From: a virus
Direction: 5' to 3' (one strand)
Length of the DNA: 34,671 nt
IMG/VR virus record: IMGVR_UViG_3300042992_000859
Location: 1 to 34,671 of that record
This document shows, one piece after another, positions 14,030 to 20,940 of this stretch (position 1 is its first letter; each line of letters starts with the position of its first letter). The notes under the pieces are model-generated. The model was not told where the DNA came from. It ran no database searches and saw nothing but the letters and a program-made list of their open reading frames with translations. The position numbers and the translations under genes are program-made.

Positions 14030-14620
14030 ATGAACAATGTAATCCTCATCACAGGATACGCTCGCGCCGGGAAGGACTCCCTCGCGGAGGGCATCTCCCT
14101 CGCGTCGAGCGGCCCGGTCGCTCACCTGAACTTCGCCGACGTCCTCAAGCAAGCTTGCGACTCATACATGCAGTCGCTCGGCATCGGTGGTTCGGGTGCG
14201 ACCAATACTTTCCGAAACGAATCCTTCAAGGTTCGCCATCGCGACTTCCTTGTCCACGCAGGGAAGTTCGCCAGGGCGCTGGATGAAGATGTCTTCGCCC
14301 TAGCGTTCACGCGCCAATGCCAGCTCATCGCCCGGTGCAACAATAGCATCGGACTCGGCACGACCATCGTTTGCTCTGACTGGCGCTACTTCAATGAGGT
14401 AGAGGCCATCAGCAGAACCTTGGGATGGCTTGATGATTGGTTCATTCACCATGTCATGGTTAGGACTACTGGAGTGGAAGCCGCAAACGAAGAGGAAGGT
14501 AAGTCCATAGGGCAACTGATTCGCCAAGTCTCCTTCGACCATGAATTCACTTTCCTGCCGGACTCCCGACAGCGAATCCTAAACGAAGGCAAAGACCTGG
14601 CCCGCAAGCTTGGCCTCTGA
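14030..14620 (+). CDS. deoxynucleoside monophosphate kinase-like protein
   Basis: A 196-aa P-loop kinase. Walker A ITGYARAGKDSLAEG (Gly9 to Ser17) has the GxxxxGKDS form typical of phage dNMP kinases related to T4 gp1, which convert dNMPs (including modified hydroxymethyl dNMPs in some phages) to dNDPs. TTIVCSDWRYFNEVEAI near residue 115 is the usual VISDxRFxNE-type substrate loop. It may boost nucleotide pools for replication; a role for modified nucleotides cannot be read from the sequence. Confidence 0.75.
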   Translation: MNNVILITGYARAGKDSLAEGISLASSGPVAHLNFADVLKQACDSYMQSLGIGGSGATNTFRNESFKVRHRDFLVHAGKFARALDEDVFALAFTRQCQLIARCNNSIGLGTTIVCSDWRYFNEVEAISRTLGWLDDWFIHHVMVRTTGVEAANEEEGKSIGQLIRQVSFDHEFTFLPDSRQRILNEGKDLARKLGL

Positions 14621-14627
14621 CGATGAC

Positions 14628-14966
14628 ATGGTCTGCGACAATAACGGAAAGCTACCTCTGTCTTTCGAGGAGCGATGCGAGATTCTGGGAATCGGCCCGG
14701 CCCGCGCAAAGTTCCTCATGGCATGTGAGTTTCACAAGAAGGACAAAGTCCAACCATACGACGAGTCTGTCCTTGTGCGCGAAGCCTTCCGGCTCGGCAT
14801 TGGATTCCGCGACACGGCTGACATGATGGGCTTCACGGACGAGAAGCTTGCGTCCTTTGGCGTTCCCTTCCCAAGGCACTCTGCGTACCCTCCGCCCCCT
14901 GGCCCGCAGAAAACCTACAACCTATTTGCGCCCGAACCAACAGACCCGGTTCGATGCAGAAATTGA
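14628..14966 (+). CDS. hypothetical protein with possible HhH segment
   Basis: A 112-aa protein with FEERCEILGIGPARAKFLMA, whose GIGPARA resembles the hairpin of a helix-hairpin-helix DNA-binding motif, and a Pro-rich C-terminus (AYPPPPGPQKTYNLF). ATG 14628 is seven bases after the previous stop; TTG 14610, overlapping it, is an alternative. It overlaps the phosphoesterase start by 13 nt. Function unknown. Confidence 0.6.
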   Translation: MVCDNNGKLPLSFEERCEILGIGPARAKFLMACEFHKKDKVQPYDESVLVREAFRLGIGFRDTADMMGFTDEKLASFGVPFPRHSAYPPPPGPQKTYNLFAPEPTDPVRCRN

Positions 14967-15736
14967 ACATGAAAGAAAAGCCCATCAAGTTTGTCTTCGC
15001 CTCTGATACGCATGGTGACATGGCTTGCCCTGAAAGCCTGGCGGCGCTCTACGCGTACTGCAAAGACTTCAAGCCGGACATCCGCATTGCCGGAGGTGAC
15101 CACTTCGATATGCGCTCGCTTCGCAAAGGCGCGATGAACGACACCGAGGGCGCGGAAAGCCTGAAAGAAGATGTCGAGTCCGGCATCGAGTTCCTGCGAA
15201 AGTTCCGGCCGACTTATTACCTTAAAGGGAATCACGAATACAGACTGTCTTCAATGGCGCGTTCCCATCCATCCGCAGTCGTGCGAGATTACTGCGCCGA
15301 CTTGGAGGCCAAGATTGACCGCGAGGCCCGCAAAGCCGGGGTCAAACGAATCCTGCCCTACCATGGAAAGCGCGGCCTACTCCGGCTCGGCCCGGTGTCC
15401 GCCCATCATGGCATCGGCTCTAACCTGACGAAGCTGGGAATGCACTACGCGGAGGAGGGAGGCCTGTTCATGTGCGGCCATGGCCACACAGGTCACCAGG
15501 TGAACTTGCCAAAGCATGGTGGAGGCGCGGCCTACATGTCGCCTTGCCTGTGCCGCATCGACGACATGGAGTACGCGGCGAACTACCTCGGGACTGCCCG
15601 ATGGAACAATGGCTTCATCGCCGGATGGTATTCAGGCCGCGATTGGAAGGCATGGATAATCCACCGCATCGGCGACCGATGGCTCTGGCAGTCCGACCTG
15701 ACTGTCTGGACTCCTCCGAAAGGATTACGCCGATGA
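14954..15736 (+). CDS. calcineurin-like metallophosphoesterase
   Basis: A 260-aa protein with the full set of dinuclear-metal motifs: SDTHGD (Asp18, His20), GGDHFD (Asp49), GNHE (Asn93, His94), SAHHG and CGHGHTGH toward the C-terminus. Such enzymes hydrolyse phosphomono- or diesters; phage members include nucleases and 2',3'-phosphodiesterases, including NAD/repair-related ones. Substrate cannot be decided here. It sits in the replication/recombination block, so a nucleic-acid or nucleotide substrate is likely. ATG 14969, three codons after the upstream TGA region, is an alternative start. Confidence 0.8.
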   Translation: MQKLNMKEKPIKFVFASDTHGDMACPESLAALYAYCKDFKPDIRIAGGDHFDMRSLRKGAMNDTEGAESLKEDVESGIEFLRKFRPTYYLKGNHEYRLSSMARSHPSAVVRDYCADLEAKIDREARKAGVKRILPYHGKRGLLRLGPVSAHHGIGSNLTKLGMHYAEEGGLFMCGHGHTGHQVNLPKHGGGAAYMSPCLCRIDDMEYAANYLGTARWNNGFIAGWYSGRDWKAWIIHRIGDRWLWQSDLTVWTPPKGLRR

Positions 15737-16041
15737 AAGCTAAACGCATGGCATACAACCGAAAGACCGACCCGGTGCTTTCCGCCGTCATCGCCGAAAT
15801 CAACAAGTCCGCCGTCAAGCCTGACCCTGGCTTCCTCAAGCGAGACGACTGGGCAGAGCGATGGCAGATGGCAAATGCCCAGGCTAGTATCTATCTTCGC
15901 CGGGCAGTCGCCTCCGGTATCCTTGTCGTCCGGCGCTTCCGCGTCATCACCAATGGGAGGCTCCGCCTCCTCGACCATTTCGGCCTTCCCGACCAAGCGA
16001 AAATGAAAAAGCCTTGTCGCGCCAGAAAAAGGCGACATTGA
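15733..16041 (+). CDS. winged-helix-like hypothetical protein
   Basis: A 102-aa basic protein. KRDDWAERWQMANAQASIYL followed by RRAVASGILVVRRFRVITNG has the order helix, recognition-like helix, two-stranded wing expected of a small winged-helix DNA-binding domain (residues about 35-85); the tail MKKPCRARKRRH is strongly basic. It lies directly before the helicase and overlaps the phosphoesterase by 4 nt, so an origin-binding or helicase-loading role is plausible. Not matched to a named family. Confidence 0.6.
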   Translation: MKAKRMAYNRKTDPVLSAVIAEINKSAVKPDPGFLKRDDWAERWQMANAQASIYLRRAVASGILVVRRFRVITNGRLRLLDHFGLPDQAKMKKPCRARKRRH

Positions 16042-16070
16042 GTTCCAGCTCCCAACTTTCCCATCAACCC

Positions 16071-17393
16071 ATGCCCAACAATAACCACGCAGACATCGAG
16101 AGATTCCTCCTCGGTGGACTGCTCAGGGACTCGCTCCCATTTCCACCGGGACTCCTCCCCTCGGACTTCCACGAACCAAACCATCAGGACATCGCCGCGG
16201 CTATCGTGACGCTCGCGGAGGAGGGAATCTCTGCCGACGAACTCACTGTGACCATGCGCCTACGAGAGCGCAAATCTCAGGTCGAAGCTTTCTATGTTTC
16301 AGGGCTGACCAGCGCGATAGCGGGTTCTATATTGAACCCGGCCTGGGCCGACGAGGTGAAGCGACAGTCAGTCCTGCGTCACATTCACGCGGTGACCAAG
16401 AAGACCGCGGAACTCGCGGCTGACCCGGCGGCTGACCCGGACGCGCTCCTTGCCTACACGGAAGGTTCACTGAAGGCAGTCCAAGGACGCGCACAAGGCT
16501 CTGCAACCCCGGTCAAGATGGACGCGGAGAGCCTCCTCGCCTTCGACCGGGCCAACGACCCCAATACGGTACTGGGCAATCGCTGGCTATGCAAGGGAGG
16601 GTCGGCGCTCATCGTTTCCCAGGCCGGGGTCGGCAAGTCATCCCTGATGATGCAAGCCGCGGTCAACTGGGCCGTCGGCGGGCGAAAGGACTTCTTTGGA
16701 ATCAAAGCCAAGCGACCCCTCCGTATCGTGATTGTCCAAGCGGAGAACGACTTCGGGGACGTCGCCGAAGCCTATCAGGATGTCGTGGCCGGAGCTGACC
16801 TCTGGCCGGACGAGAAGTTCACGCTCAATGAGAACCTAGCCATCTTCCGCGACTCCCAGTCCGTCGGCGACGCGTTCCCTGGCATGCTCCGACAGCTCAT
16901 CACGACCCATCGGGCCGACCTGGTCTTCGTTGACCCTTTGCTTTCCTTCGCCGGGATTGACATCGCCGACCAAGCGCAAGCTTCCCAGTTCCTTCGGCAC
17001 GACCTGAACCGGGTCTTGGTGGACACTCAAGCCGTCCTCATCGCCATGCACCACACGACCAAACCGCGAGCCGCCAAAGACAAGGAGGGCCAGACGGTCG
17101 CCGACCTGGCCTACTCCGGCGCGGGAAGCTCCGAGTTCGTCAACTACTTCCGCGAGGTCGCCGTCCTAGTTCGCCAACAGGGTGAAGAGCCAATCTTCAA
17201 GTTCGGCCTGACCAAGCGCCGCGGGCGAGCGGGCCTAAAGGACTACGCCGGGGACTTCGCCGGGGAAATCTCCATCCGTCACTCCCGAAAGAAGGGCGAA
17301 ATTCGCTGGGAGTACGCTTTCCCAGGGGAGGGTCAGCCTGTTGAACAATCTAAAGAGCCATCAAAAACGACTCAAAAGCCGAGGTCTTGGTAA
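16071..17393 (+). CDS. replicative helicase, RepA/DnaB-like
   Basis: A 440-aa protein in two parts. Residues about 5-115 resemble the helical DnaB N-terminal domain (ADIERFLLGGLLRD, then DFHEPNHQDIAAAIVTLAEEG). Residues about 150-400 form a RecA-like ATPase: Walker A QAGVGKSS (184-191), Walker B DLVFVDPLLSF, and MHHTTKP followed by YSGAGSSEFVNYFRE, which is characteristic of RepA-type hexameric helicases (AAA_25). The C-terminus is a polar Ser/Lys tail. It would unwind the phage origin and recruit host polymerase, as no polymerase is encoded in the window. A 60-bp repeat array starts immediately after its stop. Confidence 0.8.
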   Translation: MPNNNHADIERFLLGGLLRDSLPFPPGLLPSDFHEPNHQDIAAAIVTLAEEGISADELTVTMRLRERKSQVEAFYVSGLTSAIAGSILNPAWADEVKRQSVLRHIHAVTKKTAELAADPAADPDALLAYTEGSLKAVQGRAQGSATPVKMDAESLLAFDRANDPNTVLGNRWLCKGGSALIVSQAGVGKSSLMMQAAVNWAVGGRKDFFGIKAKRPLRIVIVQAENDFGDVAEAYQDVVAGADLWPDEKFTLNENLAIFRDSQSVGDAFPGMLRQLITTHRADLVFVDPLLSFAGIDIADQAQASQFLRHDLNRVLVDTQAVLIAMHHTTKPRAAKDKEGQTVADLAYSGAGSSEFVNYFREVAVLVRQQGEEPIFKFGLTKRRGRAGLKDYAGDFAGEISIRHSRKKGEIRWEYAFPGEGQPVEQSKEPSKTTQKPRSW

Positions 17394-17590
17394 ATGGAAG
17401 CCAGGTTCAGCCGACTGACTCAAATGGAAGGCCCGGTTCAATGGATTCAACATGGGGAAGCCGCGTTCAGCCGACTGACTCAAACGGAAGCCGAAGCTTC
17501 AATGGATTCAACATGGGGAAGCCAGGTTCAGCCGACTGACACGAACGGAAGGCCCGGTTCAATGGATTCAGTTTACGGAATCCAGGTTTA
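17394..17590. repeat. 60-bp tandem repeats, candidate replication origin
   Basis: Three near-identical units of 60-61 bp plus a fragment. The word CCAGGTTCAG or CCGCGTTCAG recurs at 17401, 17461, 17522 and (CCAGGTTTA) 17582. Each unit contains TTCAGCCGACTGAC, GGAAG and TTCAATGGATTCA, so GGTTCA-type half-sites occur twice per unit. The 61-bp second period would shift a reading frame, so the array is not conserved as protein. Position after the helicase and before a promoter cassette suits iterons; binding protein unknown. Confidence 0.7.
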
Positions 17591-17610
17591 CCCGAAAAGC
17601 GCCGCCAAAG

Positions 17611-17667
17611 ATTTATTCAGAAAACTTCTTGTCGCGTCCCGAATCGTGACCCAGGGTTCAGTCGTTC
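17611..17667 (+). promoter_or_regulatory. early promoter-like cassette P4
   Basis: ATTTAT (17611-17616), 12 nt, TTGTC (17629-17633), 28 nt, TCGTTC (17662-17667), then CACCAAACCAAACTCCACAAATG. The GTGACCCA word before the candidate -10 is shared with P1. It lies directly after the tandem repeats, so origin firing and transcription may be linked. Confidence 0.55.
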
Positions 17668-17687
17668 CACCAAACCAAACTCCACAA

Positions 17688-18161
17688 ATGACCTCCAACG
17701 AAATCCCCTCCAGCCTCTACGAACGCGTCGCCTCCGCTTACGCTTCCTGCGGCGAGTTCAACCTCAAGTCCAACGACTACTCCGGAAACCGCGTCTCCGG
17801 CTACAAGGTCGAGCGCTCCTACGACCTGGGCCGCGAGCCTGTCGAAATCGTCCGCCTGTCCGAAAACGAATACCTCGTCATCGACCAGCCTCGCAACTTC
17901 AAGGACTACTTCGCCTGTGGCGGCTCCAACGCCTGGGGTCGTGATGGCGCGGCTACCGCCGAAAAGCTCCGCAAGTTCTACGCCTCCCATCACCTCCACG
18001 TCAAGGCCGACGGAACTATGACCCTTGAGCTTCAAACCTGGACTGGCGGTCGATTCCACCGGGATGCCGAGAAGTCCCAGAAACAGCTCGCCAAGTACGT
18101 CAAGGCTCACCTCGCCCGAAAGACTCCCCTGCCTCACCTAAACGCCATCATCCTGGCCTAA
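17688..18161 (+). CDS. hypothetical protein after the repeat array
   Basis: A 157-aa soluble protein with a basic C-terminal helix (RDAEKSQKQLAKYVKAHLAR). The middle has strands such as VEIVRLSENEYLVID and a Gly/Asn loop. No family recognised. The reading frame stays open upstream to ATG 17394 through the repeats, but the leader-associated ATG 17688 matches the other cassette-driven genes and is preferred. Confidence 0.7.
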   Translation: MTSNEIPSSLYERVASAYASCGEFNLKSNDYSGNRVSGYKVERSYDLGREPVEIVRLSENEYLVIDQPRNFKDYFACGGSNAWGRDGAATAEKLRKFYASHHLHVKADGTMTLELQTWTGGRFHRDAEKSQKQLAKYVKAHLARKTPLPHLNAIILA

Positions 18162-18183
18162 TCACCCCTCGCCACAAACGACC

Positions 18184-18420
18184 ATGACTCCCCAAGAAAC
18201 TCAAATCATCACCATCCTTCGCTCCTACATCACGGAGTGGGGTACCAAGCCTACCGCGGTCGAGCTTGCCGGGTACGAGACACCCGATGGCGTATCTCAC
18301 CCGGCGCTACGGACTGTCATGTCCACGGCCCAGACCATGCGAAGCCTCCATCGCCGCGGCCTCGTCTCAAGGTGGGAAACTACTTTCGGCTTTATCTACG
18401 CTCCAAGCGAAATCGCCTAA
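18184..18420 (+). CDS. small winged-helix-like protein
   Basis: A 78-aa protein whose order (ETQIITILRSYITEWG, PTAVELAG, HPALRTVMSTAQTMRSLHRR, GLVSRWETTFGFIYAP) reads as helix, helix, recognition helix and beta wing, like a stand-alone winged HTH. It may be a small transcription regulator. The leader is the recurrent CACAAACGACCATGACTCC. Confidence 0.62.
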   Translation: MTPQETQIITILRSYITEWGTKPTAVELAGYETPDGVSHPALRTVMSTAQTMRSLHRRGLVSRWETTFGFIYAPSEIA

Positions 18421-18432
18421 TCACCCAAACCC

Positions 18433-18660
18433 ATGCTCACCAAACATCCCATCACCGTCCACTACGGATGGCTTCGAAAGGCGCTCGTCCTCCCCGCCGG
18501 GACGCGCCTTGACCGGGCCACGAACATCCCCGAGCCTGGTTGCTACTGGGTTCGCTCCATCCCGCGCTCCGTACAAATGGACAAAGGACACCGGGCCGAA
18601 GCCGTAGGATGGATGATGGTCTACGGCTTCCTTATCCGCCCCGACCAGCTTGCCTCCTGA
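18433..18660 (+). CDS. hypothetical protein
   Basis: A 75-aa protein rich in Trp, Tyr and Arg (VHYGWLRKALVLPAGTRL...GCYWVRSIPRSVQ...WMMVYGFLI). Predicted small beta-barrel-like fold; no family recognised. It overlaps the next gene by one base. Confidence 0.6.
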   Translation: MLTKHPITVHYGWLRKALVLPAGTRLDRATNIPEPGCYWVRSIPRSVQMDKGHRAEAVGWMMVYGFLIRPDQLAS

Positions 18661-19124
18661 TGAATGTCTTCTTCCTCGACCGCGACCCGGCCCGCGCCGC
18701 TCAAATGATGTGCGACAAGCATGTCGTAAAGATGACGCTCGAAACCGCTCAAATCCTGTCCACCATCGTGGGCGGGCCGTACAAGCCTACCCATCAGCAC
18801 CATCCCTCCGTCCTCTGGGCCAAAGACAATACGGCCTGGGTCTGGGAGCATTTCATGGCCCTCCTTGACGAGTACACCCTCCGGTACGGCCGGACTCACA
18901 AGTGCGCGGAGGTCGCCAGCTTCATCTCTCAAAGGCTTCCAGCAGACTCCCTGCGGCCTTTCACTCCCCCTCCCCAGGTGATGCCCGAGGAGTACCACTC
19001 CAACGACCCTGTGGAGGCTTACAGGGAATATTACCGACAGGACAAGTCCCGGTTCGCTCGCTGGGAGCGCGGTCGCCCTTCCCCGGCCTGGTTTGCCCCC
19101 TCCATGTCCGCCGCCAGACCGTAA
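18660..19124 (+). CDS. conserved phage protein (DKHVVKM family)
   Basis: A 154-aa helical protein starting at ATG 18660, whose first base is the last base of the previous stop. The ordered motifs FLDRDPARAAQMMCDKHVVK, YKPTHQHHPSVLW, YTLRYGRTHK, TPPPQVMPEEYHSNDPVEAY and FARWERGRPSPAWF are those of a family I recall as widespread in cyanophages and other large phages, usually annotated hypothetical or pyrimidine-dimer-glycosylase-like. A catalytic role on DNA bases is possible, including a part in base modification, but this is not established. Conserved His, Asp, Lys and Arg suggest an enzyme. Confidence 0.65.
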   Translation: MNVFFLDRDPARAAQMMCDKHVVKMTLETAQILSTIVGGPYKPTHQHHPSVLWAKDNTAWVWEHFMALLDEYTLRYGRTHKCAEVASFISQRLPADSLRPFTPPPQVMPEEYHSNDPVEAYREYYRQDKSRFARWERGRPSPAWFAPSMSAARP

Positions 19125-19154
19125 TTACCTAAAGGTAATTGTAATGCTTACCTT
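19123..19154. promoter_or_regulatory. operator-like overlapping inverted repeats
   Basis: AATTACCTAAAGGTAATT (19123-19140) is a near-continuous palindrome with 8-bp arms and an AA centre. The AAGGTAA within it also pairs with TTACCTT (19148-19154), giving a second 7-bp inverted repeat with a 9-nt spacer. Three TTACCT half-sites in 32 bp look like a repressor operator; as RNA, alternative hairpins are also possible. It lies in the only gap (68 bp) before the regulator genes at 19193 and 19545. Confidence 0.5.
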
Positions 19155-19192
19155 CGCCTGACGGCTAGGTCGCATTACCCAAACCGAAAACC

Positions 19193-19534
19193 ATGCCCAG
19201 GCCTCCCAACCCGAAACTCCGCCTCCTGCGCTTTTGGAAGCGGATGTGGAAGGACAACCCTACCCTCATGGAGGAAGCCCGCCAGCGAGCCGTCCAGTCC
19301 GCCCAGAATGCCTACCGGGAACGCAACCGAAGGGTCGCCAGCGCCGTATCAGCCTGGCCCGGGGAAATGACCAACGAACAGCTCAAGCTCCGGTGCTTGT
19401 CATGGGCGGCAGAATGGGACTTCAAGCCGAGGTCGTTCAAGACCAAGGTCGTCCGCCTGGGACTCATCACCTACGACCCGGCCCGCAAGCTTTGGATTAA
19501 TCGGTGCTTGCCAAGCGAAACCGACACCCCTTGA
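19193..19534 (+). CDS. basic hypothetical protein, possible DNA-binding regulator
   Basis: A 113-aa strongly basic protein (MPRPPNPKLRLLRFWKRMWK... RERNRRVASAV). The C-terminal half, EQLKLRCLSWAAEWDFKPRSF then KTKVVRLGLITYDPARKLW, has helix-helix-wing character. Located between the 19123 operator-like site and the sigma-like gene, so a regulatory role is plausible. No family recognised. Confidence 0.62.
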   Translation: MPRPPNPKLRLLRFWKRMWKDNPTLMEEARQRAVQSAQNAYRERNRRVASAVSAWPGEMTNEQLKLRCLSWAAEWDFKPRSFKTKVVRLGLITYDPARKLWINRCLPSETDTP

Positions 19535-19544
19535 ATGCGTCCGC

Positions 19545-20180
19545 TTGACTGACACGCGGACTTTATCTGCCGAGTATTCCAGATGGTGGCGAAAGCTCAC
19601 TCCTGAGGAGCGCCGCGGCCTGATTGATTCCGGCGCGTTCCGCGCTGATGACCCGATGAACAATACGGCCGAAGACAGTCGCTCCACCATCAATGGAAAT
19701 CACTTTGACTTCCAGCGTAACGAGGAGGAGTCGTTCAACCGGGTCGTGGAACGCATTGGCTCGTTCAGCATGAACAGGGACGCGCACAACCCGACCATCA
19801 GCCAGGTCGTGACCAATGAGGATGCCCAGGCTCCAGCCGACCCTCGCCTGGAACAGTTGGACCTAGCCTCCCTTCGCCTCCGGGCCACGCTCCACTTCCT
19901 TTTGGATGGTCTGGATGAGTCCACCGACCCGGACATGCGCCTACACGCGGACATCATCCGTATCGTCGTCGGTGAAGGCAAACCTCCAAAGATGACAGTC
20001 CTCGCCCGGCGGCATAAGCTATCACGAGCGGCTATCTCCCTCCGGTGTCGAAAGCTCCTGCGCCGCCTAGGACTGGAGCCATCCCGCTTTATGCGTCCGG
20101 AAGACGAGGTAAATAACATGAGAATCTCCTCAATCCTCCGGAATCTCCCGAAAAGCCAGGCCACCCCCCCACCCCGGTGA
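19545..20180 (+). CDS. sigma-region-4-like HTH regulator, candidate late activator
   Basis: A 211-aa protein. Residues about 105-180 contain a helical part (LEQLDLASLRLRATLHFLLD) and a helix-turn-helix KMTVLARRHKLSRAAISLRC followed by RKLLRRLGL, in the order seen in sigma-factor region 4 and related phage late regulators. The N-terminal half has SAEYSRWWRKLTPEERRGLI and is otherwise polar. It is the last gene before the modification and structural operon, where a late activator would be expected; the TTGACTCCCGCGTAG elements are candidate targets (inference). TTG 19545 is the proposed start; no in-frame ATG is nearby, so the exact start is uncertain. Confidence 0.6.
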   Translation: MTDTRTLSAEYSRWWRKLTPEERRGLIDSGAFRADDPMNNTAEDSRSTINGNHFDFQRNEEESFNRVVERIGSFSMNRDAHNPTISQVVTNEDAQAPADPRLEQLDLASLRLRATLHFLLDGLDESTDPDMRLHADIIRIVVGEGKPPKMTVLARRHKLSRAAISLRCRKLLRRLGLEPSRFMRPEDEVNNMRISSILRNLPKSQATPPPR

Positions 20181-20196
20181 AGGAATCTTTTGAAAA

Positions 20197-20221
20197 GGTC
20201 GGGATTGCGGAAATCCCAACC
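20197..20221. promoter_or_regulatory. imperfect inverted repeat upstream of the ParB-like gene
   Basis: GGTCGGGATT (20197-20206) pairs with AATCCCAACC (20212-20221) over 9 of 10 positions with a GCGGA loop, next to the palindrome CTTTTGAAAAG. There is no downstream T-run on the + strand, so it is not a normal terminator here; operator or minus-strand terminator are possible. The remaining sequence to the ATG (20222-20283) is A+T-rich and may hold a promoter. Confidence 0.4.
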
Positions 20222-20283
20222 GCGTCCAGGTGAAATTTGTATCATTTTAGCCAAAAATCCAAACCCTAAACTCCATCCACGTC

Positions 20284-20940
20284 ATGAGCCAGAAAATCGA
20301 AATCAAAAGCATCGCAGTCGCGGCGCTGAAACCCTATGAAAAGAACGCGCGGACGCACTCCGATGAGCAAGTCGAACAGCTCGCCAAGAGCATCCAGAAG
20401 TTTGGGTTTAATAATCCCATCCTCATCCGAGAAGATTTAACTGTCATCGCCGGGCATGGTCGCCTCGCCGCGGCCGCGAAGCTGGGACTCGTCGAGGTTC
20501 CCACCATCACGCTCTCGCACCTGACCGCTGACCAGGCGCGGGCCTATGTGCTGGCCGACAATCAACTGGCGCTCAACTCCGACTGGGACAAGGAACTGCT
20601 CAAGGAGGAACTGCTCGCCATCCAAGAAGCCGGGGAGATTGACCTGGCGCTCATCGGCTTCAACGAGAACGATTTGAAGTACCTCATCACCGATGTCGGG
20701 GACGTGGAACAGTCTTGGAACGGCAATCCGCGCATGGCGACCATCAAGGAACGCGCCGGAGCTTACGAAACTTCCATCATCCGGCAGATTGTCCTCATCT
20801 ACGGCGTGGAGGAATACAACTCCGTCATCGACGCGCTGTCTGACTACGCCGACAAGTTCGGCCTTGCCAACAACGCGGAGGTCATCAACCATCTTCTGGA
20901 ATCCAATGGCTATCAGGTCAATATCCGCGACAAATCGTAA
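20284..20940 (+). CDS. ParB/Srx-like domain protein
   Basis: A 218-aa protein with the ParB-like fold at its N-terminus: VAALKPYEKNARTHSDEQVE, LAKSIQKFGFNNPILI, and the phosphate-binding box GHGRLAAA (57-64) followed by TADQARAYVLADNQLALNSD. In phages and mobile elements this domain is usually fused or adjacent to DNA methyltransferases and other base-modifying enzymes; related CTP-binding or nuclease activity is known for the family. Here the usual C-terminal methyltransferase is absent, and the gene overlaps a TET/JBP-type dioxygenase by 35 nt. It may guide or couple modification to DNA. Confidence 0.8.
   Translation: MSQKIEIKSIAVAALKPYEKNARTHSDEQVEQLAKSIQKFGFNNPILIREDLTVIAGHGRLAAAAKLGLVEVPTITLSHLTADQARAYVLADNQLALNSDWDKELLKEELLAIQEAGEIDLALIGFNENDLKYLITDVGDVEQSWNGNPRMATIKERAGAYETSIIRQIVLIYGVEEYNSVIDALSDYADKFGLANNAEVINHLLESNGYQVNIRDKS

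Noticed and set aside
17394-17590. CRISPR array
   Set aside because: Units are contiguous 60-bp direct repeats without unique spacers, and no cas genes are present.
17394-17687. Upstream extension of the 17688 gene to ATG 17394 through the tandem repeats
   Set aside because: The 61-bp second period changes the encoded frame, so no repeat is conserved as protein; the leader-associated ATG 17688 fits the pattern of the other cassettes.
20197-20221. Plus-strand intrinsic terminator
   Set aside because: The stem is good but followed by GCGTCCAGG rather than T-rich sequence; kept only as a regulatory inverted repeat.
20693-20905. N-terminal extension of the dioxygenase to ATG 20693
   Set aside because: The extension is an out-of-frame shadow of the ParB-like gene (Ser/Thr/Arg-rich). 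ATG 20906 gives a normal-length protein with a 35-nt overlap.
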